Shown: positions 1-12,727, counted from the first letter of the stretch. The stretch: DNA of 64,000 nucleotides from Hordeum vulgare subsp. vulgare (GCF_904849725.1 NC_058519.1:110596881-110660880), one strand, 5' to 3'. Numbers and translations are program-made. The notes: a model not told the origin generated them from the sequence alone.

Positions 1-1182
1 CCCGTCTTCTCCCTGGAAGTAAAAATGCAAGGTTAGAACAGATCTATGATGCCTTAACAGGTGATCCAGGAATTTACCTCAGACACGTCTTCAGCATGTG
101 GCGACTCGCCCACAACGGATGACTCACTCGCACCGGATTTCCTTTTATTTTTCTTAGCAAGGCTCTTCACTCTTTTTACACGAGGCTTGATGACTTTGCG
201 TTTTGAGAAGGGTGCAGTTTTCTATAAAGAAGGCAAGTTAGTTCTACCAAGGAACACAAGAAGGCATCAAATCAAACGGAGGAGAGGTAAAATTATTTAC
301 CCCAGGAGCAGGGTTGGCACGACAGAGCGGCTTTAAACCAATTTTGGAACAAGCCTCTTTGCTTTCACCACATAGCTTTTTCACGAGACTGTTGATTTCT
401 TCTGTGTCAAGCATGGTATTCGTGAAACGCGGAGCATTGTTCAGATTACCGTGATACTGACACATCAGACCCTCGCGGCGAATCAGAGGCATGGTCCGCC
501 ATTCAATCCAACAACGGATCAAGTCGACGCCGGTCAAAACATTGGCTTTTAGAGCCCTCAGCCGGGGCCAGACAGATTTGTGGGTAGCTTGTTCTTCTGA
601 AGTCAGAGGTTCGGGAAGTTGAAAATCCATTGGAAGGCAATCTTCTATGTAATCTGGTATGGGACTCTCGTGATCTGGAGCGGTGTTCTTGCAGTAGAAC
701 CAGGTTTTTCCCCAACCTTTAGGATGGCTGGGTAAGGCGGTAGCAAGGAAGCCAGTTTCGCGACGCCTCTGGATGGTAACTCCGCCGAGCTCCAAGCTAG
801 GACCATCAACACATTCTGTTTTGCGATTTAAATAGAAAAATTCTCTAAACAGAGAAATGGTGGGTTCTATTTCCAAATATGCTTCACAATAAACCTAGAA
901 TTGTCACAGATTACTGACGGAATCGGGACCCAGATCTTGGGGTGGAGCTTGAAAAAGTTGAGGGCGTCTCAAAAGAACTTTGAGCCGGGGGCGATAAGCC
1001 TCGTTCTAGGTGGTCTCCAAAGACTACCACTTCCCCTTCGGCGGGTTGAGGTCGAGCTTCTTTGGCAGGAGCCCTCCATCCAATCACCTCTTTAGGAAGC
1101 AAGATTCCCATTGTCCAAAGCGTTGTAAGGTGGCTTCGTCAATATCAGAAGGTAACCAGTCACACTTCGACGGTTTTGACAT
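1..1182 (-). pseudogene. Antisense 'putative gypsy-type transposase' ORF (PF04195-like), broken
   Basis: Reading on minus from an ATG at 1182, the protein starts with a CDWLPSDID-type motif, continues in a second frame (LPKEVIGWRAP, about 1111-911) and then a third (about 876-244) containing EIEPTISLFREFF, a KGW-KTWFYCKN block and the typical WPRLRALK segment. This order matches the plant family annotated as putative gypsy-type transposon protein (PF04195), a protein of unknown activity carried by retroelements. At least two frameshifts and several stops separate the pieces. A basic, Lys/Ser-rich continuation (KRKVIKPRVKRVK) reads from about 230 to the window edge. It lies antisense to the element's LTR. 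It is not a real transposase in any demonstrated sense. Confidence 0.7.
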
Positions 1183-2192
1183 AATGTCCTAAGCCAGAAA
1201 AGGTCAGTTGCATAGATATAAACGGCGAGTTACTCTAAGATGACTAGCAAAAGGGGACATTGCAACGTTCTAAGTCGCCTAAGAATGGGAAGGTGCATGA
1301 TAATGGCGGGTCATGGAAAAGACTAAACTGACGTCATAGTAAGTCACCGCAAGGTCGAAAAGGACCACGGACGATCGAATTTTGCTAAGTGTTGGAAGAA
1401 CAGTTTTTGTCAAAATTACGAAACCGTTTGGATCTACAAGCGGTACGGAAAAGAAAAAGGCTGAAATAAAAACAGCGAAGAACAACGTCGACAACAACTA
1501 AAGGGTGACGGATTTACATGCACAGATATCAGTGAAGTTTTTTGCTAGATTCACCCCGCATCCATTTCCACTACTTGTCAAGGGGGTTTCGCTTCGTTTA
1601 AAGGAGTACACCAACTAGCACTATTAATGGAGGTACGACGAACCCTAGAGGAGCTCCGACGAACTACGACACGCGATTGGAGTAAATCTGTACATGGAGA
1701 TGAAGGCGTACCTGGCGGCGTCGATTGGCGGAGCAAAAGATCGAAGCAGGGCGCAGAGATGAGCGCGGAAGGAATCCGTGCATCAGAGGGGATCACCGGA
1801 GAAGATGGAGCGGCGGCGCGCCAAGAGTCGAGCAGCTCGAGGAGGAAGAAGATGAGCTAGGGTAAAAAGTGAAAAGATTCCCCGTTGGTATTTAAGGACC
1901 GGAGGGGGGAATCAAACGACATGCGCGGGAAACAAGGAGGCGTTGTAAATTCGGAGTTGATAGCGCCTTGATTTTTGGGCTGCACGATAAAATCGAAAGG
2001 AGCCGTTGGATGACGTCATGAAGATTCCTGGAATTTCAGAAGTGACATCATCATTCCACGTGGCGGAAACTTGAAGAAAGTTCATAAGCCGACAATTTTT
2101 CCGTTGGAAGTAAGATGGCGAGTTAAGTGAGCCGCCAAGATTTGAGAAGAAATTTATTGACGTGAACAAATTCAAGTAAATCTAGGACCTAA
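1183..2192 (-). other. Non-coding tract, likely leader and promoter of the antisense ORF
   Basis: No convincing coding frame. On the minus strand the tract runs from a TATA-like CCTTAAATACC (1887-1897) through a CT- and GC-rich stretch (about 1860-1740) that looks like a 5' leader, with plausible splice sites such as GCCAG|GTACGCC near 1715-1705. The layout matches what I remember of the leader of this antisense gene family in other Triticeae elements. On the plus strand the last bases before the LTR should hold the polypurine tract, but only a weak AGGACCTAA is visible. Confidence 0.35.
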
Positions 2193-2728
2193 TGTTGGGG
2201 ATATTATCCCACCGTAAGACCCGCCCCGTGGGCCGGGTCAGGATAACGATGACTCTATTCCCATGAGTAAGATGGGTTGTTATTAAAGAAGCGGAAGGTG
2301 CCAGATGGGACGGTTGGCCCAAGACTCAATAAAGGCGACTTGCAATCCATGTAAGGAAAGAGACATCAGGAGTTTCCTTGCGTGGGAGACAAGGCGAGTT
2401 AGAGATAACCCAGCTCACAAATTGTAATAAGGGTTGGACTCTTGTAAGACCTAGAGCCTCGACCTGTATATAAAGACGAGTCTCTAAGGCAGATAGGGTT
2501 AAGTTAACATCAATCGAGAGTTAGGTCAGACGAATCCGCAACCTTGTAATCGATTCTCACATCAATATACACAAAGCAGGACGTAGGCTTTTACCTCAAA
2601 CTGAGGGGCCGAACCTGGGTAAAATCGCTTCCCGTTTTCCGATCAACCCTTTTGAGTCGCCACATAGTTGTGATGGTCTCGTCACTAAGTCCTTTCACGA
2701 GGACATCTGTCGTGACAAAACCACGACA
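2193..2728 (+). repeat. LTR (536 bp) of the left-edge gypsy element
   Basis: Starts TGTTGGGGATATTATCC and ends CCACGACA, the canonical TG...CA. It contains a TATA box TATATAAAG at 2467-2475. Long stretches, including the AAAGCAGGACGTAGGC and CCGAACCTGGGTAAA segments near its 3' end, match a common Triticeae gypsy LTR from memory. No second copy lies in the window, so the target duplication cannot be tested. Confidence 0.75.
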
Positions 2729-3002
2729 CATGAGATCTAATTTTGAAGATCTCAACACGAAAAATTGAACATAAAAAATGATTTGAATTTAAACGCACGG
2801 TTAAGAGATACTCCCCAAATTATGGAGTACAATATTTTGAATAAAGATATTTACAAAAATAGGAAGACCATCCAAATTATGACAAGTGACGCACGTCAAA
2901 GAACATGGGGCGACCTTCACAACGGTATCCCTTAACTAGTTGTTTTGTTGGTTTTGCTCAATTCTAGCACTACACCCACTGGGCAAGAGCCAAGAGTGAT
3001 TC
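2729..3002. other. Unassigned AT-rich spacer
   Basis: Between the left LTR and the copia target duplication. Short runs such as ATGGAGTAC occur, but there is no coding frame, no terminal inverted repeats and no recognisable family. Confidence 0.5.
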
Positions 3003-3007
3003 CATCC

Positions 3008-3179
3008 TGTTCGCAATAAAAAATGATTGAGTTAACTTATCAATGGTTACAAGATGCCATTTATATGATATGGAGAAACACGACGGTTTGGACATGCGTC
3101 GGTTCTGGACACGGACACGTCTGTGCGGGAGGAAGACGCACGACGGTTGAGCAAGTTACATTTGTAATTAATTTTAATA
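3008..3179 (-). repeat. 3' LTR of the copia element
   Basis: On minus it begins TATTAAAATTAATT (expected TG, mutated to TA) straight after the purine run AGGGGGAG (3181-3188) and ends TTGCGAACA. It aligns along its whole length with 13829-14015. The flanking CATCC at 3003-3007 is the target duplication. Confidence 0.88.
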
Positions 3180-3363
3180 CTCCCCCTAATCTATGCTTGG
3201 CCATATATAATCATCTCACAATTGTCGGAGTGGCGCTATCATCTCAAAAGAGTTCCTCTCCAAAAAATTCTTCGTGAAAACTTGATGAGAACGTGAAATA
3301 TAAACTCACAAAGAGATAGCATAATGTGATGTCATAAACAAGGATATCTCAAGAAGAGACTCC

Positions 3364-5205
3364 CCCTGATGCCTGCAAGTCCCTAACTCGTCGCATACCA
3401 ATTCCATGAACATATTTCTGGAATATTGAGTTTGACAGAGACTTAGTAAATAAATCAGCAAGGTTGTCGCATGATTTGATTTGCAAGATGCTTATTTCCC
3501 CGTTTTTCTAAAGATTATGGGGGGGACCACTTAGGATAAATATGCTTAGTGATATTACTCTTGATGTATCATGTTTGCATCCGTGCAACACATGCCGCAT
3601 TATCCTCATAGATAATGGTGGGTGATAACCAATTCCACATGACACTTGTATGTGGTTTATCATTCTGCAAAGCCGTACACATTCACATGATGCTTCAAAT
3701 AATGAAATTATTTTAGAATGATTTTTAGATGTTGCCACTAGAATCCGCTTTGAAGACTTCCATGATATAGCACTACCACCATGTAGGAACACAAAGCCGG
3801 TATGTGATCTAGCATTATGGGGAATAGACAAATAGCCGACATCTGCATATCCAATCATATCAGAGTCATGATTTCTCTGGAACTAAAAAAATAGGCCAAG
3901 ATCCTTTGTTCCTTGGAGATATCAAAAGATATTCTTCACTCCAGACCAATGACATTTGGTGGGAGCTGCGTTGTGTCTAGCAAGTAGATTCACTGCAAAT
4001 GCAATATCAGGTCTTGTGCAATTTACAAGATACATAAGCGCTCCAACAACACTCAGGTATGGAACTTCAGGTCCCAACACCTCTTCTCCATCATCCCTTG
4101 GCCTGAGCGGATCTTTCTCTACGTCTAGAGATCGAACCACCATAGGAGTTTTAGATGGATAGGATTTGTCCATATTGAATTTCTCCAACATTTTCTGGAT
4201 ATATGCAGCTTGGTGTACCATGATTCCCGAGGGAAGGTGCTCAAGTTGAATACCTAAGAAAAATTTGGTTTTACCCAAATCCTTCATCTAAAATTCCATC
4301 TTTAGATGATTGCGTGCTTCATCATTGTCTCGCGTGTTGTCAATGATGTTGAGATCATCAACATACACAGAAATGATGCAAAATCTTGTAGAGGACTTCA
4401 TGATGAAGACACATGGGCAATCATCACTATTGGAGTAACCTTTCTGAAGAAGAAACTCACTTAGTCGGTTGTACCACATCCGTCCCCACTATCTTAAGCC
4501 ATATAATGACTTATTCAGCTTTACACAATACATGATGCGTTTTGCATAGTTATTCGGGACAGAGGTTCCGTAAGGAACCTTCATATATATGTCTGAATCT
4601 AGTGACCCATAAAGATATGCGGTCACGACGTCCATCAACTGCATGGATAGACTGTTTTGCACTGCCAATGATATAAGGTATCAGAAAGTGGTTTCCACTC
4701 ATTACTAGAGAGTATGTTTCATCAATGTCGAGTTTCTGTGTGAAACCTTGTGCTATGAGCCTTGCTTTATATCTCACCACCTCATTGTTCTCATTCCGTT
4801 TCCGGAGAAAAACCCATTTGAATCCCACATGGAAAACATTGGGGGGTGTAGGTATTGCTTAAGTGAATACCTTGCTTTTGATAAGCATGCAATTTCTGCT
4901 TGGATTGCATCCTTCCATTTAGGTCAGTCGGAGTGCCTTTGGCACTCAATGATAGACCTTGGATCATGATCAGTGAGAAGGGTATCTGCAATCTTTTCAG
5001 CAAAATATATGTCAACAGTCGTAGTCTTACGGTCAAATGATTCTCCACAATCAACATAGTTGACGGAAATTTCCTGCACCACTAGAGACTCTTCGTGATT
5101 TTCCAATACGATTGAGTCTCGGTGTTCCGATGTTCCAGCCAGTTTGTGCACAATGGAGCTGGGTTGTGGAGGTTTCCCTTCCACTGGGTGTATATTACCC
5201 ATCAA
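3364..5205 (-). pseudogene. Copia pol, reverse transcriptase and RNase H, broken
   Basis: From right to left: RT fingers (KWVFLRKRNE, KARLIAQGFTQ, about 4830-4720), a frameshift in the region that should give the first catalytic Asp block (about 4650), the intact YVDD box in SVYVDDLN (about 4360), the MKDLGKTKFFLG block (4287), and a CTRPDIAFAVNLLARH block (about 4010). RNase H follows (MIGYADVGYLS to ISWKSSK, 3858-3750), then the conserved pol C-terminus (NLADLFTKSL-type, about 3450) just before 3364. At least four frameshifts or stops interrupt it. The upstream linker (5457-5205) is poorly conserved. Confidence 0.88.
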
Positions 5206-5766
5206 GTGTTTGCCAATGTTGAGTTGATCAGCATTTACTGACTCCGAGGTTTATCTCCTTGATTTCCTTTGCTGCTTGCTAGAAGCTTGCTCCAGGTCAG
5301 AGGCCGTACTACTCCCCCTCTTTTTAGGAATAGGGAGTTGAGTGGTTTCCATTGGTACCTCCACTCTTTGTAGTGCGTTTCTGGATGGATTTAAGGATTT
5401 TGTAACACCTTTCAGATCAGTAAATGAATCTGGCAGATTATTTGCAAGATGTTGCAAATTAATGATCTTCCAAACATGAAGCTCGGTCTCATGGGTACGT
5501 GGATCACATGATGAAATGGCATGAGCATTCCAATCAATTTTCAGGCATTCTTTCTAGTACTTGAAATCTCCCCCTAATGTCGGAAAATGTTCCTCATTGA
5601 ATATGCAATTAGCGTGACGGGCTGTGAACAAATCCCAGGAAGGGGTTCTAGGTACCTAATAATCTATGGCGATTTGTACCCCACGTAGATCCCCAACTTT
5701 CTGTGTGGACCCATAGATGTCCGTTGTGGTGGTGAGATCGGGATGTATGCAGCACATCGAACTTAA

Positions 5767-6931
5767 TCAGATGGGAAATGCTAAGAGGATTTCCACGTAC
5801 CAATTCCAGAGGGGAAGACTATGGTATGCAGTTGGCCTCAATTGTATCAAGTCAACAGTGTGTAAAACAATGTAACCCCAACAAGAGGTTGGCAAGTTGC
5901 AATTCATCAACAAAGGTCTTGCAATGAGTTTAATCCTCTTCATCAATGCTTCAACCAAACCATTTTATGTATGGACATATGGAACAGAGTGTTGAACTTC
6001 AATCCCCAAAGCCATGCAATAATCATTGAAAGCACGTGAGGAGAATTCTACATCGTTGTCCATTCTAATTGACTTAATTCGACTTTCAGGATAATGGGCT
6101 TGCAACTGAATGACTTGCCTCATTATCTTGGCAAATGCATGGTTCCGTGTGGACAGAAGACACACATGTGACCATCGTGTAGATGCGTCAATCAGAACCA
6201 TGAAATACCTGGAAGGTCCAGATAATGGTTGAATGGGACCACAAATGTCTCATTCAATACGTTCAAGGAACTGAAGTGGTTCAGCTTCCATTTTGAGGTG
6301 TGAGGGCCTCAAAATTAGCTTTCCCGTGGCACAAGATGTGCACACAAAATCAGAAGATTGAGGAAATTTTGACTGAAGCAAATTATGACCAATGGAATTG
6401 CTAGTAATTTTTCTCATGATCCCGATTCTGGGATGGCCTGGGCGATCATGCCAGGTTTGGAATGCATCAACATTCTGAAAAATTACTTTGTATGCAACAT
6501 CCACGGATTTGATGTACGTATAGTACAAACCAGACGATAGGGAAGGAATTTTCTCATGTACCTTTGTGTCATATCTGTCATCTTTAGTAAAGAGTAGATA
6601 CTCCTCTTTGTTGTCTTCATGGGTTTCAATATGAAAACCATTCTTACGGATATCTCGATAACTGGTCAGGGTATGATGAGTCGGGATACAATAAAGCATC
6701 CTCGACTGTCACTTGTGTACCACTTTGGAGGGTGAGTATGGCACGTCCAGTACCAACAATCACTGTATCGCGTTCAGCGATAGTTAGAATATCTCCATTC
6801 ATCGTTTTCAGAGTATGGAAATATTTCATCTCCCTCGGTATGGAGTTTGTGGTACCACTGTCCACAAGGCATAATTCCTCTTCCAGTAGATTGTTCCTGT
6901 AGAGAACTATATAAAACAAAAGAATTTTCAA
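5767..6931 (-). pseudogene. Copia pol, protease and integrase, broken
   Basis: The protease active site is visible as LVDSGTTNS (about 6860). The integrase zinc-binding part WHDRPGHP...CTSCATGK lies at about 6450-6300. The catalytic core follows with LIDASTRWSHV (first Asp, about 6195) and IRMDNDVEFSSRAF (second Asp, about 6070), then a decayed segment to 5767 containing GLVEALMKR where the catalytic Glu block is expected. Several frameshifts separate the blocks. The order protease-integrase-RT confirms the copia superfamily. Confidence 0.87.
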
Positions 6932-6974
6932 TAAGAAAACCTTATGTTAATACATAGAATACAATCTTATTATA

Positions 6975-8138
6975 TCAAATGTGCTGATACAATACAATAT
7001 GATACAAAGACAACAAACAACTTATCTTCTTATTACAATCATCACAAATGGACATAATTAAGTAGATCACTAAGGAGATCGAGGGACTAGTCAAAGTCGC
7101 CAAACATATTGTTTGAGGGTAATCAAGCAACATGGCCTCTGTTTCAGCAGGATCCTCAAGAGGATAAGGAATCATGGTGTTGCTCGGTCCGGGAGGAACA
7201 TTGTGCGAATCGCTAGCTTCATTTGCGCTATGCGAATGAAGGTTGAAGTTGGCTTCAAGCCTTTTTCCTTGAGGTGCTTTATGTCCCTGAGATTGCTGGT
7301 ACAACATAACCAAATGCTTGGGCATTGAGCACTTTTCAGTAGAATGCATGTAGCATCCACACTTGTTGCAAAGCTTAGATTTATCGAACTTGGCCTTTGC
7401 AGTGCCCTTTCCCTTGCTTGAGTTTTTGAATTTTCTGTTCCCATTGCGCTTTCTCTTGTGCTCAAAATTGGACTGTTTACCCCGAAAGGTACCATTAAAC
7501 TTTTGTATATTCACGACATCCAGATGAACTTCAGGTAAAGGTTATGCCCCAACCGGACGCTGAGAGCCATTCTTAACGAGTAGCTCATCATGCTTTTCAC
7601 CCTAAAGTAACATGTGAATAAGCTCGGAATAGACAGTGTAGTTATGAGCACGGTATTGTTGTTGGAGGATCCTGTCTGAAGGGAGCATGGTAGACAGAGT
7701 TTTTTCTATCTTCTCCCTCTCAGTAGGTTCCTTCTCACAAAAGGGCAGTTTAGAACATATCTTATGAACATAATGATTGTACTCACCAATGGACTTGAAA
7801 TCCTAAAGGCACAGATGAGTCCAACCATGGAGTGCTTCTGGCAGGATTACTGCCTTCTGTTGTTCATACCTCGTTTTGAGAGCCAGAAACAAAGTACTAG
7901 GAGATTCCTCCTATAAATACTCATACTTGAGTTCTGGATGAATATGGTGTCTTATGATGAACAAGGCATCATAATTCCATCGTTCTCTCAGCGGCATGAC
8001 TCGAGTCGGGAGAAGAGTCTCCGGGGGCTGGATTGCACGCGCTATCCCACGGGACGCAAGACTGATCTTGATGTCCATAGCCCATGAAGAGTAGTTGTGG
8101 CCATTGAGGACAAGCTCCTCAAACTCTTTGGCAGTCAT
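6975..8138 (-). pseudogene. Copia gag with zinc knuckle, broken
   Basis: Starts at the ATG at 8138 with TAKEFEELVLNGHNYSSWAMD, a typical grass copia gag N-terminus. The middle is frameshifted. The C-terminal part (7514-6975) has a CX2CX4HX4C zinc knuckle, CNKCGCYMHSTEKC, preceded by a Lys/Gly-rich nucleic-acid-binding stretch. Gag forms the virus-like particle and packages the element RNA. This copy cannot make a full protein. Confidence 0.87.
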
Positions 8139-8799
8139 CTTTGCCTACATGGGGAACCAAAGATAATCAATTTACGGACGGTAAATTAAAAACCATCATG
8201 TTGTGTAATAAGAATGCAAAAAATTGATAGTCGAGTGAAATTTGAAAATTTCTCAACCTCAATTGTGTGACATAACACATTGAAGATCACTTAGATCTCA
8301 AAGTAACGGGTTGCATGGCCATTACCTTGTGTATGCTACAATTTAAATATAAGAAATACACGTTGAAGGTAATCGCTTGTCGAGATTGACAAAGCGTAGA
8401 CCTCACAGTAAGAGGGGATAGTCTGCAAATGAGCAGTAGATCCTAACTCATTACCTTGTGATTCCAAATATAATAAGGGAGAAAATATTAAAAAAATTGC
8501 AAGTTTGATACGCGAGACAAACTGATCTCAATCGCAAAAACATGTTCAAGAAATATGTGGTAAACACATGGAACATGTCATACTTCCCGGATGAAATCCG
8601 GTACTTTATTTATATTATCAAGTCATTACATAATATAAGAACACTAATAATTACACAAGTCCTGACCTAGAATAGATCTAGAACTGGAATAAATGCAAGT
8701 AACAGCCAAATTAGGTACTAAACATAGTCTAAAAACTGCAATATACAATAATTAGTACTAGACTAATAGAAGGAGAGGGGGGAAGAAAATAATCCACAT
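8139..8799 (-). other. Copia 5' leader, gag-proximal part (AT-rich)
   Basis: No coding frame. The sequence just upstream of the gag ATG ends TTCCCCATGTAG|G on minus and resembles a splice acceptor, so this AT-rich stretch could be a leader intron (inference only). The nested solo LTR interrupts the leader at 8804/12723. Confidence 0.4.
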
Positions 8800-8804
8800 G
8801 AGGT

Positions 8805-11800
8805 TGTGACGCCCTTGTAATCAAGCTACACTAATCACCATGATTAAGTAAATCATGTTGTTCGATAGTGCATGATCAACCTTGGAACCATACCTCATTT
8901 AGGATTCCTATGAATTTCAAAATTCATTTAATAAGTGGAATTAATATTTTATCAAATATGAAAATTTAAAATCATGGATAGGATGCAAATATACCATAAG
9001 CAATTATAACATTGTAACCCAATTCTTATAAATTGTTTTGGTGCCTCAAATAAATAAAACAATGACCAAATCAATTATTAAGATCTCTTTTAAAATTTTA
9101 GAGTACTCAAATAATTTCAAAAGGGCCCCAAACTCCTTTTGGCACTGTTAGATATTATGGTTTTCAATATTTGGCCATGTGCCATATTTTTACAAAGTGC
9201 AACTTTACTAAAAATATTTAAAGCAGAAACTGTAAAATAAAAAATAAAACACCCCATTAGGTCGGCCCAGCCACCCTCCCCCCCCCCCCCGGCCGGCCCA
9301 CCTCCCCAACCACCGGCCCAGCCCCTGGCCTATATCCCCCTACCCCGTGGGAGAGCACCGCCCCCCCATCGACACCCCATCCCCACGCCTCTCCCCACCT
9401 GATCCCGAACTGGATCGGTGGTCGGCCGCCCCCGTCGCCGCTCCACTCCAGCATCGGTGCCACCACCTCGCCTCGCGTCCCCACTGCCCCCCCCCTCATC
9501 GATGTCAGCGCCGTCCAATGCCTCTCCGGCCTACTCCCTCGCCCCTACCCATGCGGCTCGAGCCGCGCCGACCCGCACCTCCTGCACCGCCCTCTTTGGC
9601 ATCGGGCTGCGCGACCACCACCGGCGCCCCTCAAGACACCACGGCGATGTCCCTCGTCGGATCCGCCCGTCCCCGCAATCTTCCTCCACCCCGTTGGCCG
9701 CCCTCCACCGCCCTGCCGGCCTCCTACCACCTCGCCTCTGCCACCCCTACAGACGCAAGTGAGCCTCGGGGCTCTCCCCTCCTCCTCCTTCACCCACCCC
9801 CCGGCGAGCGCTTCAGCCTCCCTCCGATGAGCCCCCCACCCCGTTGTTGCACCCGCTGCGCTGCACTGGCCTTTCCCCCCCACGACCGGCCCTCCCCGCG
9901 TGCCCCCTCACCACCATCGCTGGCCACCACCGGCGGGTACCAACACCGGTGGCTGGCTTCAGGTCGTGCCCCCAGCGCCAGGTGGCCCTTCCCTCCCAAG
10001 TGCATTCGCCCCTGGTCGGCGCCCTGGTCGCCGGCTCGCCCCTGTGGTCGACCAGGGGCAGTGGCTCCTGCTAGATCAAATTAGTGGGGGATTAACCACC
10101 CCCACTAACCCCCACACACCGAATGACACAAGGGCCCCACACCCTCTAAACATTAAAAAAGAGATGAAATAAAAATAGTAATTTAAATAAATATTTATTT
10201 AAATTAATTAATTGACTAATGGACTTAGTTAAGGTTAATTAGAATTAATTAACCCCCTATTAAGTTTATCTGTACGACAGGTGGGCCCACCCAATTAACA
10301 CTAATTAAACCTGTTAAAATTAATATGTTCTTTAACATAATCAACTAAATTAATGTGAGACTTATAGGTGGGTCCTACCCCCTAATCAGTCTGAGTTGAT
10401 TAGTTCAAAACTTTATTATTGTTGTGTCAATGATAGTGGGTCCCACTGGTCAAATTGACCAGTCCAAGGCCCTCATGACTATTGATGTCAGCATGATGTC
10501 ATAAACAATTATTTGAATTACAATAAATCTATTTAATTCCTAAATATTCATAAAACTTTAAAAATTAATATAAAAAATCCGTAATCCGGATGAAAATAAT
10601 TTATACATAAAAGTTGATCAGAAAAGCAAGACGAATCCAGGTACGCTACCTGTTCGTCTGTCACGTGTCCCTAGCTTAGAGATTTGTCTATGACGAGTGT
10701 TGCTGCGTTAGTGCATGCCTAACTCTGCCTTTAGCCATGCCATGCTTTGTGGTGCTTTTGATTGCTCTATTATTTATTGTGTTTTCCGTATGTTACTTCC
10801 TTTCCGGTAGACCCCGAGAGCGATGATGATCCGGCGATCAACTACTTCCCAGTCGAGGATCCGCTTTTGTCTGCAGAGCAACCAGGCAAGCAAACCCCCT
10901 TGATCATTCCTATATCACCTATTTTTTCTCCCTCATGCTTGCATTAGAATTTTTCTATTGTTGTAGTTAGCTCCTATATCTGATGCATAGCCTAAGATTG
11001 ATGAACTGCTACTTTCCATTACCACACTTTAAACTGCTCAGTATAGGTGGCTCAGTCATCCCCTTTGCCCCCTTAGTCCAGTTGCCCCCGCTTTATCGTC
11101 AAGTCTCAATCCTTGATCGACGAGCCAAGATCCGACACAGCACTTACACCCCCTTAGTTGTACGATGCTGCAGAGCAACTATCGGGTACCGAGGGTGACA
11201 CCTCGCGAAGTACTCATGATGATATCTCTGTAGTGCAGCTAGTTGGACGTGGTTATCGAGGGTGATTCCTCCTTCACCACTCCCGACGATGAATCTGTTG
11301 TACAACCGCTCAAGTGTGAGACCCTCGAGGGTGATTAATCTAAGTCCACCTTGACGGTTACATCGTTCGGAATCCAACGAGGATGATACCTCAGATTCCC
11401 CCTGATGTTACAACCACATAGTTACTTGACCGTGTTACTCGAAACTTTGATGAATTAATGTTAGGCAGGTGGATTCCCGCGTGGATGTGTCGATTAGTTA
11501 ATTAAAATGTTAATGGATTTGGGTATTTGATCTGGTTGGTCGGAGACCTTATTCGCACTAACCGTCTACGTGGGAGGAGTTATGGGTTCTCAACGTCGTG
11601 GTACCATCTGAATCTCTTCAGACGTCAGCAATGAAGCGGCGCGCGCCCGAGTGGTCTGGATTATCACTGTTCTTGTATAAGAGGTGCCAGGACTGACCTC
11701 TGGCGCCCACGCAATGTGCAGGAGCGCAATGGGCGATGGGCCTATGACCCCTGCGTGCTTAGGATTTAGACTGGCGGGCTGGCCTCTCTGTTGAGTCTAG

Positions 11801-12722
11801 GTGGGGCTGCGACGTGCGATGTTCTGAGGCCGGGCATGACCCAGGAAAGTGTGTCCGGCCAGAGTTTATCGAGTGTGACGGAAAACCTGGTGCACCTCTG
11901 CAGGGATGAAAATTAACTATTCGAATAGCCGTGTCCATGGTTACAGGACGACTTGGAGTTGTGCCCCGATCTTATACAACTACAACTGTTACTTAACTGG
12001 AATGTTGCTCCGGGATTGCTTCTTCGCAGGGAGTCGAGGGAGAATCTCTGGGCGTGACCTCATATTAATATTGCTACAACAATATGACTATTAATTGTGA
12101 TACATGTTCTAATCTCGTCAATTGTTGCAAGACCCCCTGAAGATGCTAGTCTTTGATAGGACTAGGTCTTCTCTCTCTTTCTCGCATTGCTGCAGTCAGT
12201 CCACATATAGCCCCCTCCCTTTGATACTGATGCATACTTAGCATAGTTCTAATGTTAGTCTTGCGAGTACTTTGGATGAGTACTCACTGTTGCTTTGCTC
12301 CCCCTTTTCCCCGTGATCCGTTGCTGCGACCAGATGATGGAGCCCAGGAGATGGTGTATCCCGCCGATGACGACTGCTACCCCGACGGTGCCTGCTGCTA
12401 CGTGGAGGTCGTTGAAGACCAGGAGTAGTTAGGAGGCTCCCAGGCAGGAGGCCTTGCCTCGTTTGATCGTTGTATCTTTTGTGCTAGCCTTCTCTAAGGC
12501 ACCTCTTGTTTAATGTCAGTACTCAGATATTTGTTGCTTCCGCTAACTCATGTGTTTATCGAGCTTCTGTATTCTAGCCCTCGAGGCCCCTGGCTTGTAA
12601 TATGAAGCTTGTATGTTTTACTTATGTCTAGAGTTGTGTTGTGATATCTTCGCGTGAGTCCTTGAGCTTGGTCGTACGCATTTGCGTGTATGATTAGGTA
12701 CGATCAAATTGAGGGCGTCATA
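8805..12722 (+). repeat. Solo LTR (3.9 kb) of a gypsy-type element, nested in the copia leader
   Basis: Starts TGTGACGCCC and ends GGGCGTCATA (expected CACA), so the ends form the inverted pair TGTGACGCCC/GGGCGTCACA. It is flanked by an exact 5-bp target duplication GAGGT at 8800-8804 and 12723-12727. No internal domain remains, so it is the product of LTR-LTR recombination. The interior has an AT-rich left part, a very GC-rich block at 9260-10080 with a poly-C run near 9281, and a T/G-rich right part. The open frame at 9347-10084 is a low-complexity Pro/Ala/Ser frame and not a gene. Orientation is set from the typical 3' end of this LTR type and is less certain than the boundaries. Confidence 0.9.
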
Positions 12723-12727
12723 GAGGT

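Larger units (their letters stand above)
1..2728 (+). mobile_element. 3' part of a Ty3/gypsy-like LTR retrotransposon
   Basis: This is the right-hand portion of an LTR element whose 5' end lies before the window. The LTR at 2193-2728 reads on the plus strand (TATA box and cap-proximal layout on plus), so the internal domain lies to its left. That internal domain holds an ORF on the opposite strand, an arrangement known for some plant gypsy elements with additional antisense ORFs (for example Grande). No gag or pol is visible in the part present. The LTR could instead be a solo LTR beside an unrelated fragment; the usual antisense-ORF leader leading directly up to the LTR argues against this. 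Confidence 0.6.

Noticed and set aside
9347..10084. 245-codon plus-strand ORF
   Set aside because: Pro/Ala/Ser low-complexity frame in a GC-rich part of a solo LTR; overlapping frames on both strands are equally long.
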